Shown: one piece after another, positions 10,101 through 17,653 of the stretch
Numbering within the stretch: the stretch's first letter is position 1
Layout: each line of letters begins with the position of its first letter
DNA from: an uncultured bacterium
GTDB lineage: Bacteria; Verrucomicrobiota; Lentisphaeria; Victivallales; Victivallaceae
NCBI GenBank assembly: GCA_900551245.1
Contig: URVC01000052.1
Span: forward strand, 1-33,466
DNA: 33,466 bases
Direction: 5' to 3'
Made by a program: the position numbers and the translations under genes
The notes under the pieces: model-generated
What the model saw: the letters and a program-made list of their open reading frames with translations, nothing else
Told to the model about the DNA's origin: nothing
Database searches by the model: none

Positions 10101-11089
10101 TTCGATTTCAGCGAGACATCATCCAGCGAAAGATCTCCGATTCCCTCTCCGATCGCCCGGACGCTGATCTTATCCACTCCGGTCGGGATGGTGAAGTTCA
10201 ATTTGAATTCACGCCACTGTCCGTCCGCTTTGAGCAGCGGTGTTGCCGCCATCGCAAAGTTGACCACCTTGCCGTCCTTGTAGGAGACCACCTGCAGCTG
10301 GGCGTTCGGTCTGTTTTTCCCGTTGTTTTTCACCCATGCGGTCAGCTCAAACATATCTCCTGCCTTGACCGGGAACGAGGCTCTGTTGTTGAAGGCCCAG
10401 TCCCGCTTGCCGGTGGAGACGATCCGCGCGCCCTGTTTCCCGGAGTGAACGTCGGTGGTCACTGTCGCTGTCGCACCGCCCTTTTCCCGGGTCCAGAGCG
10501 ACCAGTGCATCGGCAGCTTTCCCTCCGGAGAACCTTCGAAATTCCCATTGCGAATCTTGGTGTCCTGTGCAGTTTGCGAAGCAGAGGCCGGCACAAGGGT
10601 GAAATAGTCAACATACGGTGCGCCGGGGCCATTCGAATCGAGATAATCTCCTGAGATCTGCAACTCAACCACATCTCCCGCCTTGAGAGCTCGGTTGGAA
10701 AAGATCGTGCCGGGGCCGATACGCTTCGTCCAGGTTTTTCCACCGTCCTGCGAAATTCCAACGGTGCGGAAGATCTGCGCCGTCAGGTCGTACCGACCGT
10801 CCTGCGCGACCGGAATCCGGAATTTCAGCACGGGAACGGTCGTGCCGGGGGCGGCATCTTTCTCTATCACGTTGCCCTGCAGCACGATGCCGCCGGACCA
10901 CTTCTTTGCTGCGTCAACGTCAGTGCTCCAGAGATTCCAGCTGCCCTTCTGCTGCTTATTGCGCAGCAGAACTTCGGGATTCGCCAGTACGTTTTCTGCT
11001 TCGAAGCGCTGCTCCACCGGAGCCGCTTCTGCGCAGACCCCAATCCCGGCAGCCGCCAGAATCGGCACGATTTCGATCCATTTTCTCAT
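7148..11089 (-). CDS. Secreted modular rhamnogalacturonan lyase, PL11 family
   Basis: I choose the ATG at 11089, with GGAG about 9 bases upstream; the frame extends to a TTG at 11104, but that would place the binding site inside the gene. The 1313-residue product begins with a signal peptide (cleavage likely after a CAEA near residue 22). Next come an N-terminal beta-rich module (about 28-170), two homologous jelly-roll-like modules (about 180-330 and 340-495; both contain WSLW.R and STG..DWAF), the PL11 beta-propeller catalytic domain (about 510-1165) with calcium-type loops DLDGDGKYD, DVNGDGKAE and DVDGDGRDE, and a C-terminal CBM35/CBM6-like module (about 1180-1313). PL11 enzymes (YesW/YesX) cleave the rhamnose-galacturonate backbone of rhamnogalacturonan I by beta-elimination. 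It is co-oriented with a pilin-like gene upstream and an MFS gene downstream. Confidence 0.92.
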   Translation of the reverse strand: MRKWIEIVPILAAAGIGVCAEAAPVEQRFEAENVLANPEVLLRNKQQKGSWNLWSTDVDAAKKWSGGIVLQGNVIEKDAAPGTTVPVLKFRIPVAQDGRYDLTAQIFRTVGISQDGGKTWTKRIGPGTIFSNRALKAGDVVELQISGDYLDSNGPGAPYVDYFTLVPASASQTAQDTKIRNGNFEGSPEGKLPMHWSLWTREKGGATATVTTDVHSGKQGARIVSTGKRDWAFNNRASFPVKAGDMFELTAWVKNNGKNRPNAQLQVVSYKDGKVVNFAMAATPLLKADGQWREFKLNFTIPTGVDKISVRAIGEGIGDLSLDDVSLKSNGNRAGAPEKVALSGADFEGDAVGQAPKKWSLWARDGVKFSAEVIDVAGQGKRAVRLRSTGEQDWAFTLRGSVPVTPGQAVRVTCRARRTGANSSTAVVQIMGFQNNKLADFGFADLPLKGLSDQWKVFSMVATVPGSRDGVGIRVIGSGNCDLAVDDFQLEKLPSPPPAPKREPRPVKGFAEKRVVEKLDRGLVALPSEDGIYLSWRLLSTDDPKIGFDVFSVTNGKEQKLNTTPVVQTTDFLVRNPVADATYRVRPSAGFSGIAGSAKPLSGKFDRSPYVAYKLSDPKARVNKVGIGDLDGDGKYDYVVRYGNANVDPWYLYWKPSKHPFVLEAIKSDGTILWTKNLGWNIESGIWYSPYIVYDVNGDGKAEVILKAADPEAGDLREKEGKDKGKVMTGEEYVMVLDGMTGREIARAPWPSRETFMNMAYNYGTYSRNQLTIGYLDGKTPCIIALRGTYSLMLAEAWQLKNGKLEPLWKYNSSDYGSEYRGQGAHTTRTVDVDGDGRDEIILGGAVLDDDGQPLWTTGHGHPDYIYVTNITNRNPGLEIVTIYETACRTKGGFTCADAKTGKVIWELDKPSNHIHYGYAGDIDPRYRGWEVGGSDTSGGEQKTSAISRHYSPDGELLRSGDDAPYKGTEHFLYWDADLQREHVSPVVSDFNGGPSGGGYEGRFLMQADVLGDWREEALTVTNGELRIYSTTIPAMDRRVCLMQDPNYRQTIAANAMGYIYDPALSYLPTDLAPNLNLTFRDKVTAGDLEVVVSAPLKEPVKGQLKLSANGGIRLEPKEWAVDLKPGELKIFQVKVKKPADAIAPIRAELTQENGTVLRGQVPTGIKLPPQPKVEGIITEAEDFVNQTGGKVVIRTDKIGMHKKCFSHWDKQGHELSWLLNVPKDGKYQLLLRYAATDDAGREVTLNGESLGVFELPSSGGFGDSSTDWLSYTLERNNGKLVFPLKAGQAKLKIRNADGTSLNLDYIQLIPAN

Positions 11090-11104
11090 GATTTTATTCT
11101 CCAA

Positions 11105-11914
11105 TTAGTAGGGACATACAAGCTTATCTGCTTCAAATTGGGCGGATGCCGGACATCTGCGGACATGGGAGGAGCTTGCAACATTTCCAGCTAGCATCAG
11201 CAGGTTGACTCGTCCACTGTGCCGATAGCCGAGTCGGCACGGATTGCTCAGGGTGACAGTCAAATTGCCCGGATAGGTAGAGGGGTCCAGGTGACTGTCG
11301 TCACCACCGTAAAATCCTCCGCTGTAAGTGGAGTCGGCAATCAGAATCACCTTGGCGGGGTTCTTTATTTTTGTAAATTTCCGGATTCGAGGATCGTTGC
11401 TGTGATATTCCCCCGGCTTCTGAGGCCAGGTTACGCAGTAGTTGGCACCGTAACTCTCCGGTCGCAGCGGCAGGTTGTTGCCCCATTGTCCCTGAAGCAC
11501 ATCGTGATCACCGACGGAGGGACATCCGTTGATCCCGTTTCCTGCATTCCACTTATCTCTCCCTGGATTCCAGGTTGATGTCGCTGTTCGATCAATCGAG
11601 CAGACCAGCCAGCTGCCGGCCTGATTCCAGTTGTAGCCATTGGTTCTGACTGTTCCATCGCCGGACCCCATGCCTCCATAAGGGAAAACGAAATCGTCGA
11701 ATGCCAAATAATAATTGTGAGTCGCGAGTCCCCATTGTTTCAAATTGTTGACGCAGGAAATCGCTTTCCCTTTCTCTCGCGCCTGATGCAGTGCCGGCAG
11801 CAGCATGGCGGCGAGAATCGCGATGATTGCGATTACTACAAGAAGTTCGATTAAAGTGAATTCCCGCCGCTTGACAGCGGGTACGAAATGTCTTTTAAGC
11901 GTGTTTTTCATCAT
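11105..11914 (-). CDS. Pilin-like protein, prepilin-type N-terminus and degenerate H-X9-DG end
   Basis: The 269-residue protein has a basic leader (KRHFVPAVKRR) followed by FTLIELLVVIAIIAILA, the class III/type IV pilin-type hydrophobic helix, then LLPALHQARE. The residue before the phenylalanine is glutamate, not the glycine normally required by prepilin peptidase; the glutamate at mature position 5 is kept. Near the C-terminus HSGRVNLLMLAG fits the H-X9-DG pattern of this protein class with the aspartate replaced by alanine. A GAGGTGA site precedes the paired ATG codons at 11914 and 11911; the second has the better spacing. It stands immediately upstream of the lyase gene (15 bases to the ATG). 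In PVC bacteria such proteins are present in large numbers; their function is unproven, and a link to surface display or secretion of the enzyme is inference. Confidence 0.85.
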   Translation of the reverse strand: MMKNTLKRHFVPAVKRREFTLIELLVVIAIIAILAAMLLPALHQAREKGKAISCVNNLKQWGLATHNYYLAFDDFVFPYGGMGSGDGTVRTNGYNWNQAGSWLVCSIDRTATSTWNPGRDKWNAGNGINGCPSVGDHDVLQGQWGNNLPLRPESYGANYCVTWPQKPGEYHSNDPRIRKFTKIKNPAKVILIADSTYSGGFYGGDDSHLDPSTYPGNLTVTLSNPCRLGYRHSGRVNLLMLAGNVASSSHVRRCPASAQFEADKLVCPY

Positions 11915-11968
11915 TTCACCTCGATTTTTTGGGGGTTGCGATCAATCAGGTTGTCATGCTCTTCCTTC

Positions 11969-11977
11969 ATCATAACA
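11969..11977 (-). promoter_or_regulatory. Possible extended -10 promoter for pilin/PL11/MFS genes
   Basis: Read on the minus strand, TG-T-TATGAT forms an extended -10 element about 55 bases before the pilin-like start. No convincing -35 hexamer is seen at the right distance, so the three genes may instead depend on read-through from the GntR-SBP promoter. Confidence 0.3.
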
Positions 11978-12019
11978 TCGCAGTCATGTGCTTGATGTAA
12001 AAAACGGTACTGTGGAATT

Positions 12020-13438
12020 TCAATAGGAGTAAAGGACTTCCCTCGGATTTTTCTTATTGCCGAGTTCTTTCCCGTGATATTCCCCCGGTTGCTTTTTATA
12101 TGCCTGCCTGTTCTTTTTGCGCTTGATCTCAAGAAAAATCCGGACGGCATCAGCCAGCCGTTCCAATGATTTTTCCAGCGGTTTGTCCTGTTCCTGGATA
12201 ATCTGGGAGATTCCATTCTGGATCAGTTCCATCAGCTCCGGAGAATCGAGATTGTATTCCGCGGACATGCAGCCCATCTCCGTCAGGAAGAGCAGATCGC
12301 GTCGGTCCGTGAGGTCGATCGATTTCTGCGCCGAGGATTTGCGGATTGGAATGCCGTATTTCTCCGCCGCGATATAATCCTGTACTTCTTCTGAAAGCAT
12401 GAAAGCGAGGAAAGAACGGATCATATCCGGATCGACACACTCCTTGCGGACACAGATCAGGTCGGCCGCCTGTGCCATTACATTTTTTCCGCCGGGCATA
12501 CGGGGCATGGGAACAACCCCCCAGTCGTCGAAGTTACGGTGTTTCAGGTAGCAGAGTATCTCCCGCTCTGACAGCAGGAATGCGGTTTTTCCGGAGACAA
12601 AGGAGTCCAGATACGAGAAGCAGGGCTCCTGTTTTTCCAGAATTCCGGCAAGTTCGCGAACGGCGCGGATTCCGGCCATCGTTTCCGGCGAATCGATTTT
12701 CACCGGATTCTCCGGGTCCTGCTCCAGCAGCGAACCGCCGCAGCGGAAGACAAAATTGATCCAGAAGAACGGAGCGGAGTTGTAATTCAAAATCATGCTG
12801 GATGGTATCGTCTGTTTCAGATGTTTGAGGACGGCGATAAAATCGTTCCAATACCAACCGGGTTGTGGTTCCGGACAGCTGTTCTGGCGCAGAACCGTCC
12901 GATTGTAGAAGATCACCCTCGGGGAGAAGATGAACGGCACGGCAAACATGCTTCCATCCGGATTTTTGAAATATTGGAAGGGAAAATCGAAAAACTGAGA
13001 GGAGTCCGGAAAAAGCTCGTTGAAATAGGGTGCCAGATCCAGATATTCATTGCGGTGCTGCTGAACGTCCAGCGTCGGCCGAAGTTCAAACATTCCGTGC
13101 TGAAATGCCCGGCAGAGCCGAAGTTCCGGCATCTTTTCCGCAAGAAGCTTCCGGAACCCGGGGACCCAGAGCAACTGCGATTCCCGGTTGAACAGGACCA
13201 GATGGTTTGCCATCAGAGCACTCTGCCACTCTTCACGGACCACGGAGCCCTGCCGGTTGATCGAACGCAGAATTCCGGCATTCGACAGCACGGTGACTGC
13301 GTGCTGGACGATTGCAAACGAGGCGCCGACCTCCTGCGTCAACTTGCGCGCCGCCGGAATCGCTTCATCGACTTTGTATTCCCCGTTTTCGATCTTGTCG
13401 AGAATATAGTCGCATGCCTGTGAAACTTTGTCTTTCAT
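12020..13438 (-). CDS. GntR-type DNA-binding domain fused to a family 1 solute-binding-protein domain
   Basis: The 472-residue protein has two parts. Residues 1-70 form a GntR winged helix: a first helix with DYILDKIENGEYKVDE, the AIPAARKLTQEVGAS helix-turn-helix, the VQHAVTVLSNAGIL recognition region and a wing. Residues about 80-440 resemble an ABC-type extracellular solute-binding protein of the sugar class, with MFAVPFIFSPRVIFYNRTVL and a W.WNDFIAVLKHLK element, FLSGK-like SFVSGKTAFLLSE, WGVVPMPRMPGG and FLAFMLSEEVQDY. There is no signal peptide, lipobox or membrane segment, so it should be a cytoplasmic sugar-sensing transcription factor rather than a transport component. The tail is rich in lysine and arginine. 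AGGA lies 7 bases before the ATG. It is the first minus-strand gene upstream of the pilin-PL11-MFS genes and is the likely local regulator, with oligogalacturonide-like ligands as an untested guess. Confidence 0.87.
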   Translation of the reverse strand: MKDKVSQACDYILDKIENGEYKVDEAIPAARKLTQEVGASFAIVQHAVTVLSNAGILRSINRQGSVVREEWQSALMANHLVLFNRESQLLWVPGFRKLLAEKMPELRLCRAFQHGMFELRPTLDVQQHRNEYLDLAPYFNELFPDSSQFFDFPFQYFKNPDGSMFAVPFIFSPRVIFYNRTVLRQNSCPEPQPGWYWNDFIAVLKHLKQTIPSSMILNYNSAPFFWINFVFRCGGSLLEQDPENPVKIDSPETMAGIRAVRELAGILEKQEPCFSYLDSFVSGKTAFLLSEREILCYLKHRNFDDWGVVPMPRMPGGKNVMAQAADLICVRKECVDPDMIRSFLAFMLSEEVQDYIAAEKYGIPIRKSSAQKSIDLTDRRDLLFLTEMGCMSAEYNLDSPELMELIQNGISQIIQEQDKPLEKSLERLADAVRIFLEIKRKKNRQAYKKQPGEYHGKELGNKKNPREVLYSY

Positions 13439-13460
13439 CGCTCATCCTGTTTCATTCGGT

Positions 13461-13499
13461 TATATAAATTATACGATATTTTACTGATTATGTCAATAG
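13461..13499 (-). promoter_or_regulatory. Consensus sigma70 promoter, copy 1 (GntR-SBP gene)
   Basis: On the minus strand a perfect TTGACA (13491-13496) and a perfect TATAAT (13468-13473) are separated by exactly 17 bases. The transcription start would fall about 25 bases before the GntR-SBP ATG. The 39-base block differs at one position from the block at 17481-17519, including the spacer, which suggests a shared operator as well as a shared promoter. Confidence 0.85.
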
Positions 13500-13503
13500 C
13501 TGA

Positions 13504-13540
13504 AATAGGAAAAAACCAAAAAAATTTGTTTTTTCCTATT
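13504..13540. repeat. Inverted repeat, 13-bp arms, next to the GntR-SBP promoter
   Basis: Arms at 13504-13516 (AATAGGAAAAAAC) and 13528-13540 are perfect complements around an 11-base AT-rich loop. It lies just upstream of the -35 hexamer of the minus-strand promoter. It may act as an UP-element-like AT-rich region, as an operator, or as a weak terminator for the beta-helix operon coming from the right. Confidence 0.5.
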
Positions 13541-13785
13541 CCTTTTTATGAACTTCTTCCCCTGGGGATGCTTGACATAATCAGGAATTCCAGGATGTAA
13601 CGTTGTCCGGAAAGCTCAGGGGGCGGTTTCCTGCGTTGCGCCGTTTTGTGAAGAGCAAGGGACGGCGGAGGGCTGGAATTTCGGCATCTTATCAGCAATG
13701 CTGCATGAAAACTATTGGATCGTCCGGAAAAGGGCGCTCCGGCAGGGAGAGTTCGCCTGCCGGGAGCCGGTTCCGGCAATTCCGG
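13541..13785. other. Intergenic stretch between beta-helix gene and GntR-SBP promoter
   Basis: Together with the promoter and inverted repeat to its left this makes a gap of about 350 bases without a gene. Short open frames exist on both strands but none has a convincing start site or recognisable product. I see no RNA gene and no strong T-tailed terminator here. Confidence 0.5.
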
Positions 13786-16470
13786 TTACGGGTTCCGCGG
13801 CGCCGCCAGAAGTTCATCCGGCTGTTTCGCCAGAGCAAAGCCGGAAGGCGTTTCCGGGAAATTGTGCAGGACAATCGTATGTTTCCCGGCCGGAAACAGA
13901 ATGGGCCGGTTCGGCTCGCCCGTATAGGTAAATCCGCCCAGAACATGCCACTTTTCTCGGGAGCCGGGCTGGCCAAGCAGGATAAGTCTGGCGGGTTCTC
14001 CGCCGTCAATGCTGACCGGAATCCGGTGATTTATTTTCTTTGAACGCAGAAACATGTAGTAACTGCCGTTTCGGGGGACGTCCACCGAAAGCTGTACCCG
14101 GCCATTGCCGGCGGAATCCACCTTCCCGCGGATGACGTTTGCACGGTCTTTGCGCAGCAGCGCTTCATTTTGGGTGGAGTCGGCGTAAACGGAGACCGGG
14201 CGGGACAATCCATTCGGCAGCCGGATCAGGAACGCCCCCGAATGGATCCGGGCGGTGGTGATTTTCTCCGGCTTCACCGAAACGGTCAGTTTCACCGGTT
14301 TTCCGTAGGCAAGTGTTCCCCGGTCCGGGGAAACCTGGAAAAAACGGCTCGCTTCGTTGCTCAGGATCCGGAACTCCGAGCGGAACGCGGGGTCTGTCAC
14401 CGTGAGGGTGACGGTGGCGGGAGCCGTCGGGACCGTCGGGAACTCAAGGCGCGCGGCATCGGCGTGAAACGGCACCGGCCGGAACGGCAGATCCTTGTGC
14501 AGTACTCCGACCGATGGCGTTTCCGTTCCCGTGAAGAAGGAAATCGGTTCTCCCATACCAAATCCGGGCGAATCCGGAGTCAGATTGTAATTGCCCCGCG
14601 CCGCGTCGACGAAAACGGGACGCTTGTCGCAGCCGTGCCGCTCCTGCCGGAACGTTTGCTGCAACGTGGTGAGCAGGTCCGGTTTGCCGGTGGCGAAGAG
14701 GTCGTAATCAAAATCGTTCATCGCCCGGAAGATCCCGGTCGCCAGTCCGCCGGAGACGGCGGCCAGATTGTTGCGGCTGCAGCCCTTGAAGAGTTTTTCC
14801 AGAGAGGTATCTCCTTTCTTCCCGCCGTAGCCGCTCATGGCATCCCAGTCGCCGACGATGGTGTTGTGCAGGAAATAGAGTTTCCCTGAACCGGCGACGC
14901 TGTAGTTGTTCTTGATCGCGGTATTGGTGAAGCCGAGTTCATCGCCCGGTTTGCAGAAGAGATTGCCGGCCAGATAGGAGGGACCGGCCAGACAGGGGGC
15001 GGTACTGATTCCGCACAAAACGCCTTCACTCTTGTTGAACAGAAAACGGCAGTTCTGCTGCCCCCCATCCAGCTCCATGCCGTCGTCGTTGCCGAAGGCG
15101 AAGTAGTTGCCGACAATTTCCGCATCGCGGCAGACACTGCCGTTTACCGAACCGTTGTTCATTCCTTCGACGGCATCGTTCCAGCGGTGCTGATCGCTGC
15201 CGATGAAATCGTTGTAGCGGAAGATCGCCTGTTCCGTGCCGCCGACGAAAACGGCATTGGGGCCGGCGGGGTGCGAATAGAACCAGCTGTTCGCGGTGCC
15301 GCGCGGATCGTGGATGTAATTGCGTTCAACCAGAATGTCGCGGCAGTTTTGAATGCGGATTCCCGCATCGTTGTTCAGGGGGCGCCCGTTCTCGTAAAAC
15401 TTGCCGTCAAGATCGGGGCGCCGCGTGCCGATCCGCCCGAATCCGGCGATGTCACAGTTCAGAATCTGGATGTGGGAAGCGGCATCCAGCCGGATTCCGT
15501 TCTTCCGTCCGCCGCGGAGGGTCAGGCCGTCCAGAATGATGCAACTTGCCCGGTCAACCAGGATTACGTCATCCGCCCGGGTTCCCGCATCCAGAATCAC
15601 ACCCGGTTTTACCGTGTAACGGATATAGCCGTCGGGGGAACCGGAACGGCGGATGGTCAGCGGCAGTCTGGTTCCCGCTCCGAGTTCGATTGTCTGTGCG
15701 ATGGGAACCTTGCTCGACAGGGTGCGGAACGAACGGTTTATCTCCTTCGTTTTTCCCGCATCTTTGACGGCAATACGAAGTTCGTAGGAGGTATTTTCCT
15801 TCAAATTCAGCAGACTGCCGCGTGCGCTTCTTTCCTGCGGCTGGTAGGCGAGCGGCAGGGCGGTAATCCAGGTCTCTGTTCCGGCGGGGCGGTAACTTAC
15901 TTCACTTTGAAATTCTTCATATGCGGCGGCGCGACGGTGATTCAGTTCGATGCTGCACGCTTCGTAACCGGGCGTCACCTTTTCCGCCGGGAGTCTGAGG
16001 CGGAATTCGGCGGCGGGAAGCAGTTGAAATTCACTGAACTGCACCGAGGCGCCGACGCTTTCGGCTTCGGCGGTGGTACGACATAACAGTTCCACCCGGT
16101 CGGCTCCCCGGGGATCGAACTGCACATGCAATTCTTCCGCAGGCTCCCGGTTGCAATTTGAGCTGAAGCGATTCAACTCTTTGCCGTTGTGGTACAATTT
16201 TACCTGGAGATAGGCGGTTCCGGTTTTCCCGCTCTTCACTTTGCCGCTGAACACCATTGTTTTCTGCGGCACATCGGGCAGAACTGCAGCCGCTGCTCCG
16301 TCGAATTTGCCCTGTTTCTTCACCTCAAGCTGGACTGTGTCGTTTGAGGTCGTCACGATCAAATCGTTGCGGCTCTGGTTTTGCCACTTCAGTTTCAGCG
16401 TGGAATCGGTCGCAGCCGCTGCCGACAGCAGGATTCCCAAAAGAGTAAGGAGACAGCTGATTCTTAACAT
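13786..16470 (-). CDS. Secreted right-handed beta-helix protein, putative polysaccharide-degrading enzyme
   Basis: The 894-residue protein opens with a signal peptide (LLTLLGILLSAAAA, cleavage near residue 20). A beta-rich region to about residue 160 is followed by a fibronectin-III-like module (about 165-250, with NLKENTSYELRIAVKDAG). The right-handed parallel beta-helix spans about 265-480, with repeating coils such as CIILDGLTLRGGRKNGIRLD, IQILNCDIAGFG, GIRIQNCRDILVERNYIHD and AEIVGNYFAFGNDDGMELDG. C-terminal beta-rich domains complete it. Beta-helix folds of this sort occur in pectate lyases (PL1/3/9), PL6 and GH28; the exact family and substrate cannot be set from sequence alone, though NDDGMELDGG resembles metal-binding turns. 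The ribosome binding site is weak (A-rich). It follows a pilin-like gene by 38 bases on the same strand, repeating the pilin-then-enzyme plan seen at 11914-7148. Confidence 0.82.
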   Translation of the reverse strand: MLRISCLLTLLGILLSAAAATDSTLKLKWQNQSRNDLIVTTSNDTVQLEVKKQGKFDGAAAAVLPDVPQKTMVFSGKVKSGKTGTAYLQVKLYHNGKELNRFSSNCNREPAEELHVQFDPRGADRVELLCRTTAEAESVGASVQFSEFQLLPAAEFRLRLPAEKVTPGYEACSIELNHRRAAAYEEFQSEVSYRPAGTETWITALPLAYQPQERSARGSLLNLKENTSYELRIAVKDAGKTKEINRSFRTLSSKVPIAQTIELGAGTRLPLTIRRSGSPDGYIRYTVKPGVILDAGTRADDVILVDRASCIILDGLTLRGGRKNGIRLDAASHIQILNCDIAGFGRIGTRRPDLDGKFYENGRPLNNDAGIRIQNCRDILVERNYIHDPRGTANSWFYSHPAGPNAVFVGGTEQAIFRYNDFIGSDQHRWNDAVEGMNNGSVNGSVCRDAEIVGNYFAFGNDDGMELDGGQQNCRFLFNKSEGVLCGISTAPCLAGPSYLAGNLFCKPGDELGFTNTAIKNNYSVAGSGKLYFLHNTIVGDWDAMSGYGGKKGDTSLEKLFKGCSRNNLAAVSGGLATGIFRAMNDFDYDLFATGKPDLLTTLQQTFRQERHGCDKRPVFVDAARGNYNLTPDSPGFGMGEPISFFTGTETPSVGVLHKDLPFRPVPFHADAARLEFPTVPTAPATVTLTVTDPAFRSEFRILSNEASRFFQVSPDRGTLAYGKPVKLTVSVKPEKITTARIHSGAFLIRLPNGLSRPVSVYADSTQNEALLRKDRANVIRGKVDSAGNGRVQLSVDVPRNGSYYMFLRSKKINHRIPVSIDGGEPARLILLGQPGSREKWHVLGGFTYTGEPNRPILFPAGKHTIVLHNFPETPSGFALAKQPDELLAAPRNP

Positions 16471-16508
16471 AATACTTTTTTTTCTGTCAAATGATGCGGT
16501 TATGAATT

Positions 16509-17291
16509 TTACCAGGTGTGATCGAACCAGAAATACTGGTAGAGCTCTCCCGTACGGCTGCCGTCTCCGAGTGTCATCAACTTCGCGTGGGGCAGTCTTG
16601 CCGCATGCAGGTCGGCAAATGCGATATTAGCCCCCTCATTGTGACGGCGGGCAAGAGCCTTCTGCTGCCAGATTGTTACCCGGCTGCTATCGGTTGTGCC
16701 GTCGTAGCAGTTGTAGGCAATATCACCGACCAGAAAGCGGCTGGAAGGCTTGCGGACTTGCCGGAATTGATGCCATCGCTGGGGTTGGGAATTCTCTTTG
16801 CCCTCCTGCTTTGCCGTGTTGGTCAAATAGGTATTGAACGCATAGCTGTTGTTCATGCCGGTGGCGTCGTGATCCGGTTTGATACCTGCCCCGTCGCGTC
16901 GTCCGCTGGGGCAGAGGGCAACCGGCAGAATGTCATATTCGTGCATGTTTGGCGTATCGAGATTCTCGGTGATCGGTGTTCCGCCAAGATAGGGAACCAA
17001 TGTCGACTTCTGGAAACTGGTATGCGCCGGGCCGAAAAGAAAACGAACCGTCCAGCCGGCATCATCTTTCCAGTTGATACTGCCGTTGTTGTCATCGGCA
17101 TACAGGGAGGTGGCCGAGGCGACCTGTTTCAAGTTTGCGAGACATCGGGTACTCTTGCCTGCCTCTCTGGCGTTCGTGAGCGCAGGAAGCAGCATGGCGG
17201 CAAGGATCGCGATGATCGCAATTACAATAAGGAGTTCAATAAGGGTGAAACAACGAACCAATATGACGTTGCGGGTGGAAATTTTTTTCAC
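16509..17291 (-). CDS. Pilin-like protein, variant H-X9-DL end
   Basis: I choose the GTG at 17291, which has an excellent GGGAGGT site 5 bases upstream. The frame runs back further to 17423, but no binding site supports that. The 260-residue protein has a short basic leader, then FTLIELLIVIAIIAILAAML and the LLPALTNAREAGKSTRC continuation typical of pilin-like proteins in PVC bacteria. The residue before the phenylalanine is cysteine rather than glycine. The C-terminal signature reads RHNEGANIAFADLH, that is H-X9-D with leucine in place of the usual glycine. It is the first gene of a two-gene operon with the secreted beta-helix protein. The function is not established; involvement in surface presentation of the enzyme is inferred from recurrent pairing. 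Confidence 0.85.
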   Translation of the reverse strand: MKKISTRNVILVRCFTLIELLIVIAIIAILAAMLLPALTNAREAGKSTRCLANLKQVASATSLYADDNNGSINWKDDAGWTVRFLFGPAHTSFQKSTLVPYLGGTPITENLDTPNMHEYDILPVALCPSGRRDGAGIKPDHDATGMNNSYAFNTYLTNTAKQEGKENSQPQRWHQFRQVRKPSSRFLVGDIAYNCYDGTTDSSRVTIWQQKALARRHNEGANIAFADLHAARLPHAKLMTLGDGSRTGELYQYFWFDHTW

Positions 17292-17480
17292 AATGACCTC
17301 CCTTGATGGTTTATGGCTTCCACTTCCCTGTTCCGCTTTCAAAAAGCATTTTGGCTGAATGGCCTCTCTTTGTCGCTGTACCTGTCGTTTCCCGCTCCGG
17401 ATGGCCTGGGGCATGTTCCGCAAACGTGCAAGTTTTTCGGATACTGGTGTCTGTTTATGCGCGTCTGCCAGTTGTGCTTC
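17292..17480 (-). other. Long 5' leader of the pilin/beta-helix operon
   Basis: The promoter at 17481-17519 predicts a transcript with about 180-190 untranslated bases before the GTG start at 17291. This stretch has no gene with a proper binding site and no recognised riboswitch. By contrast, the same promoter at 13461 has a leader of only about 25 bases. A structured or regulated leader is possible but not shown. Confidence 0.45.
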
Positions 17481-17519
17481 TATATAAATTATACGATATT
17501 TTTCTGATTATGTCAATAG
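17481..17519 (-). promoter_or_regulatory. Consensus sigma70 promoter, copy 2 (pilin/beta-helix operon)
   Basis: On the minus strand TTGACA (17511-17516) and TATAAT (17488-17493) are separated by 17 bases. Only one base differs from the 39-base block at 13461-13499, and an AAAATTTGTTT block upstream is also shared (17538 onward, compared with 13521 onward), so similarity extends into an AT-rich upstream region. Confidence 0.85.
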
Positions 17520-17653
17520 GGAGGAGAAAAAATCAGGAAAATTTGTTTATCTTGCAGAAAAAAAGAGAGGAAACGTGTCTTTTGTTTTGATATAATCATA
17601 AAAATAATTGGCAGAGAGAAGTTGACGGCAGTTCCTGGTCGTGGCGGGTGCAA

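Noticed and set aside
12020..13438. Calling the GntR-SBP protein a transport solute-binding protein
   Set aside because: No signal peptide, lipobox or nearby ABC permease; the DNA-binding domain at the N-terminus indicates a cytoplasmic regulator.
17292..17423. N-terminal extension of the pilin-like protein at 16509
   Set aside because: No ribosome binding site; the GTG at 17291 has a near-perfect one and gives the normal short basic leader.
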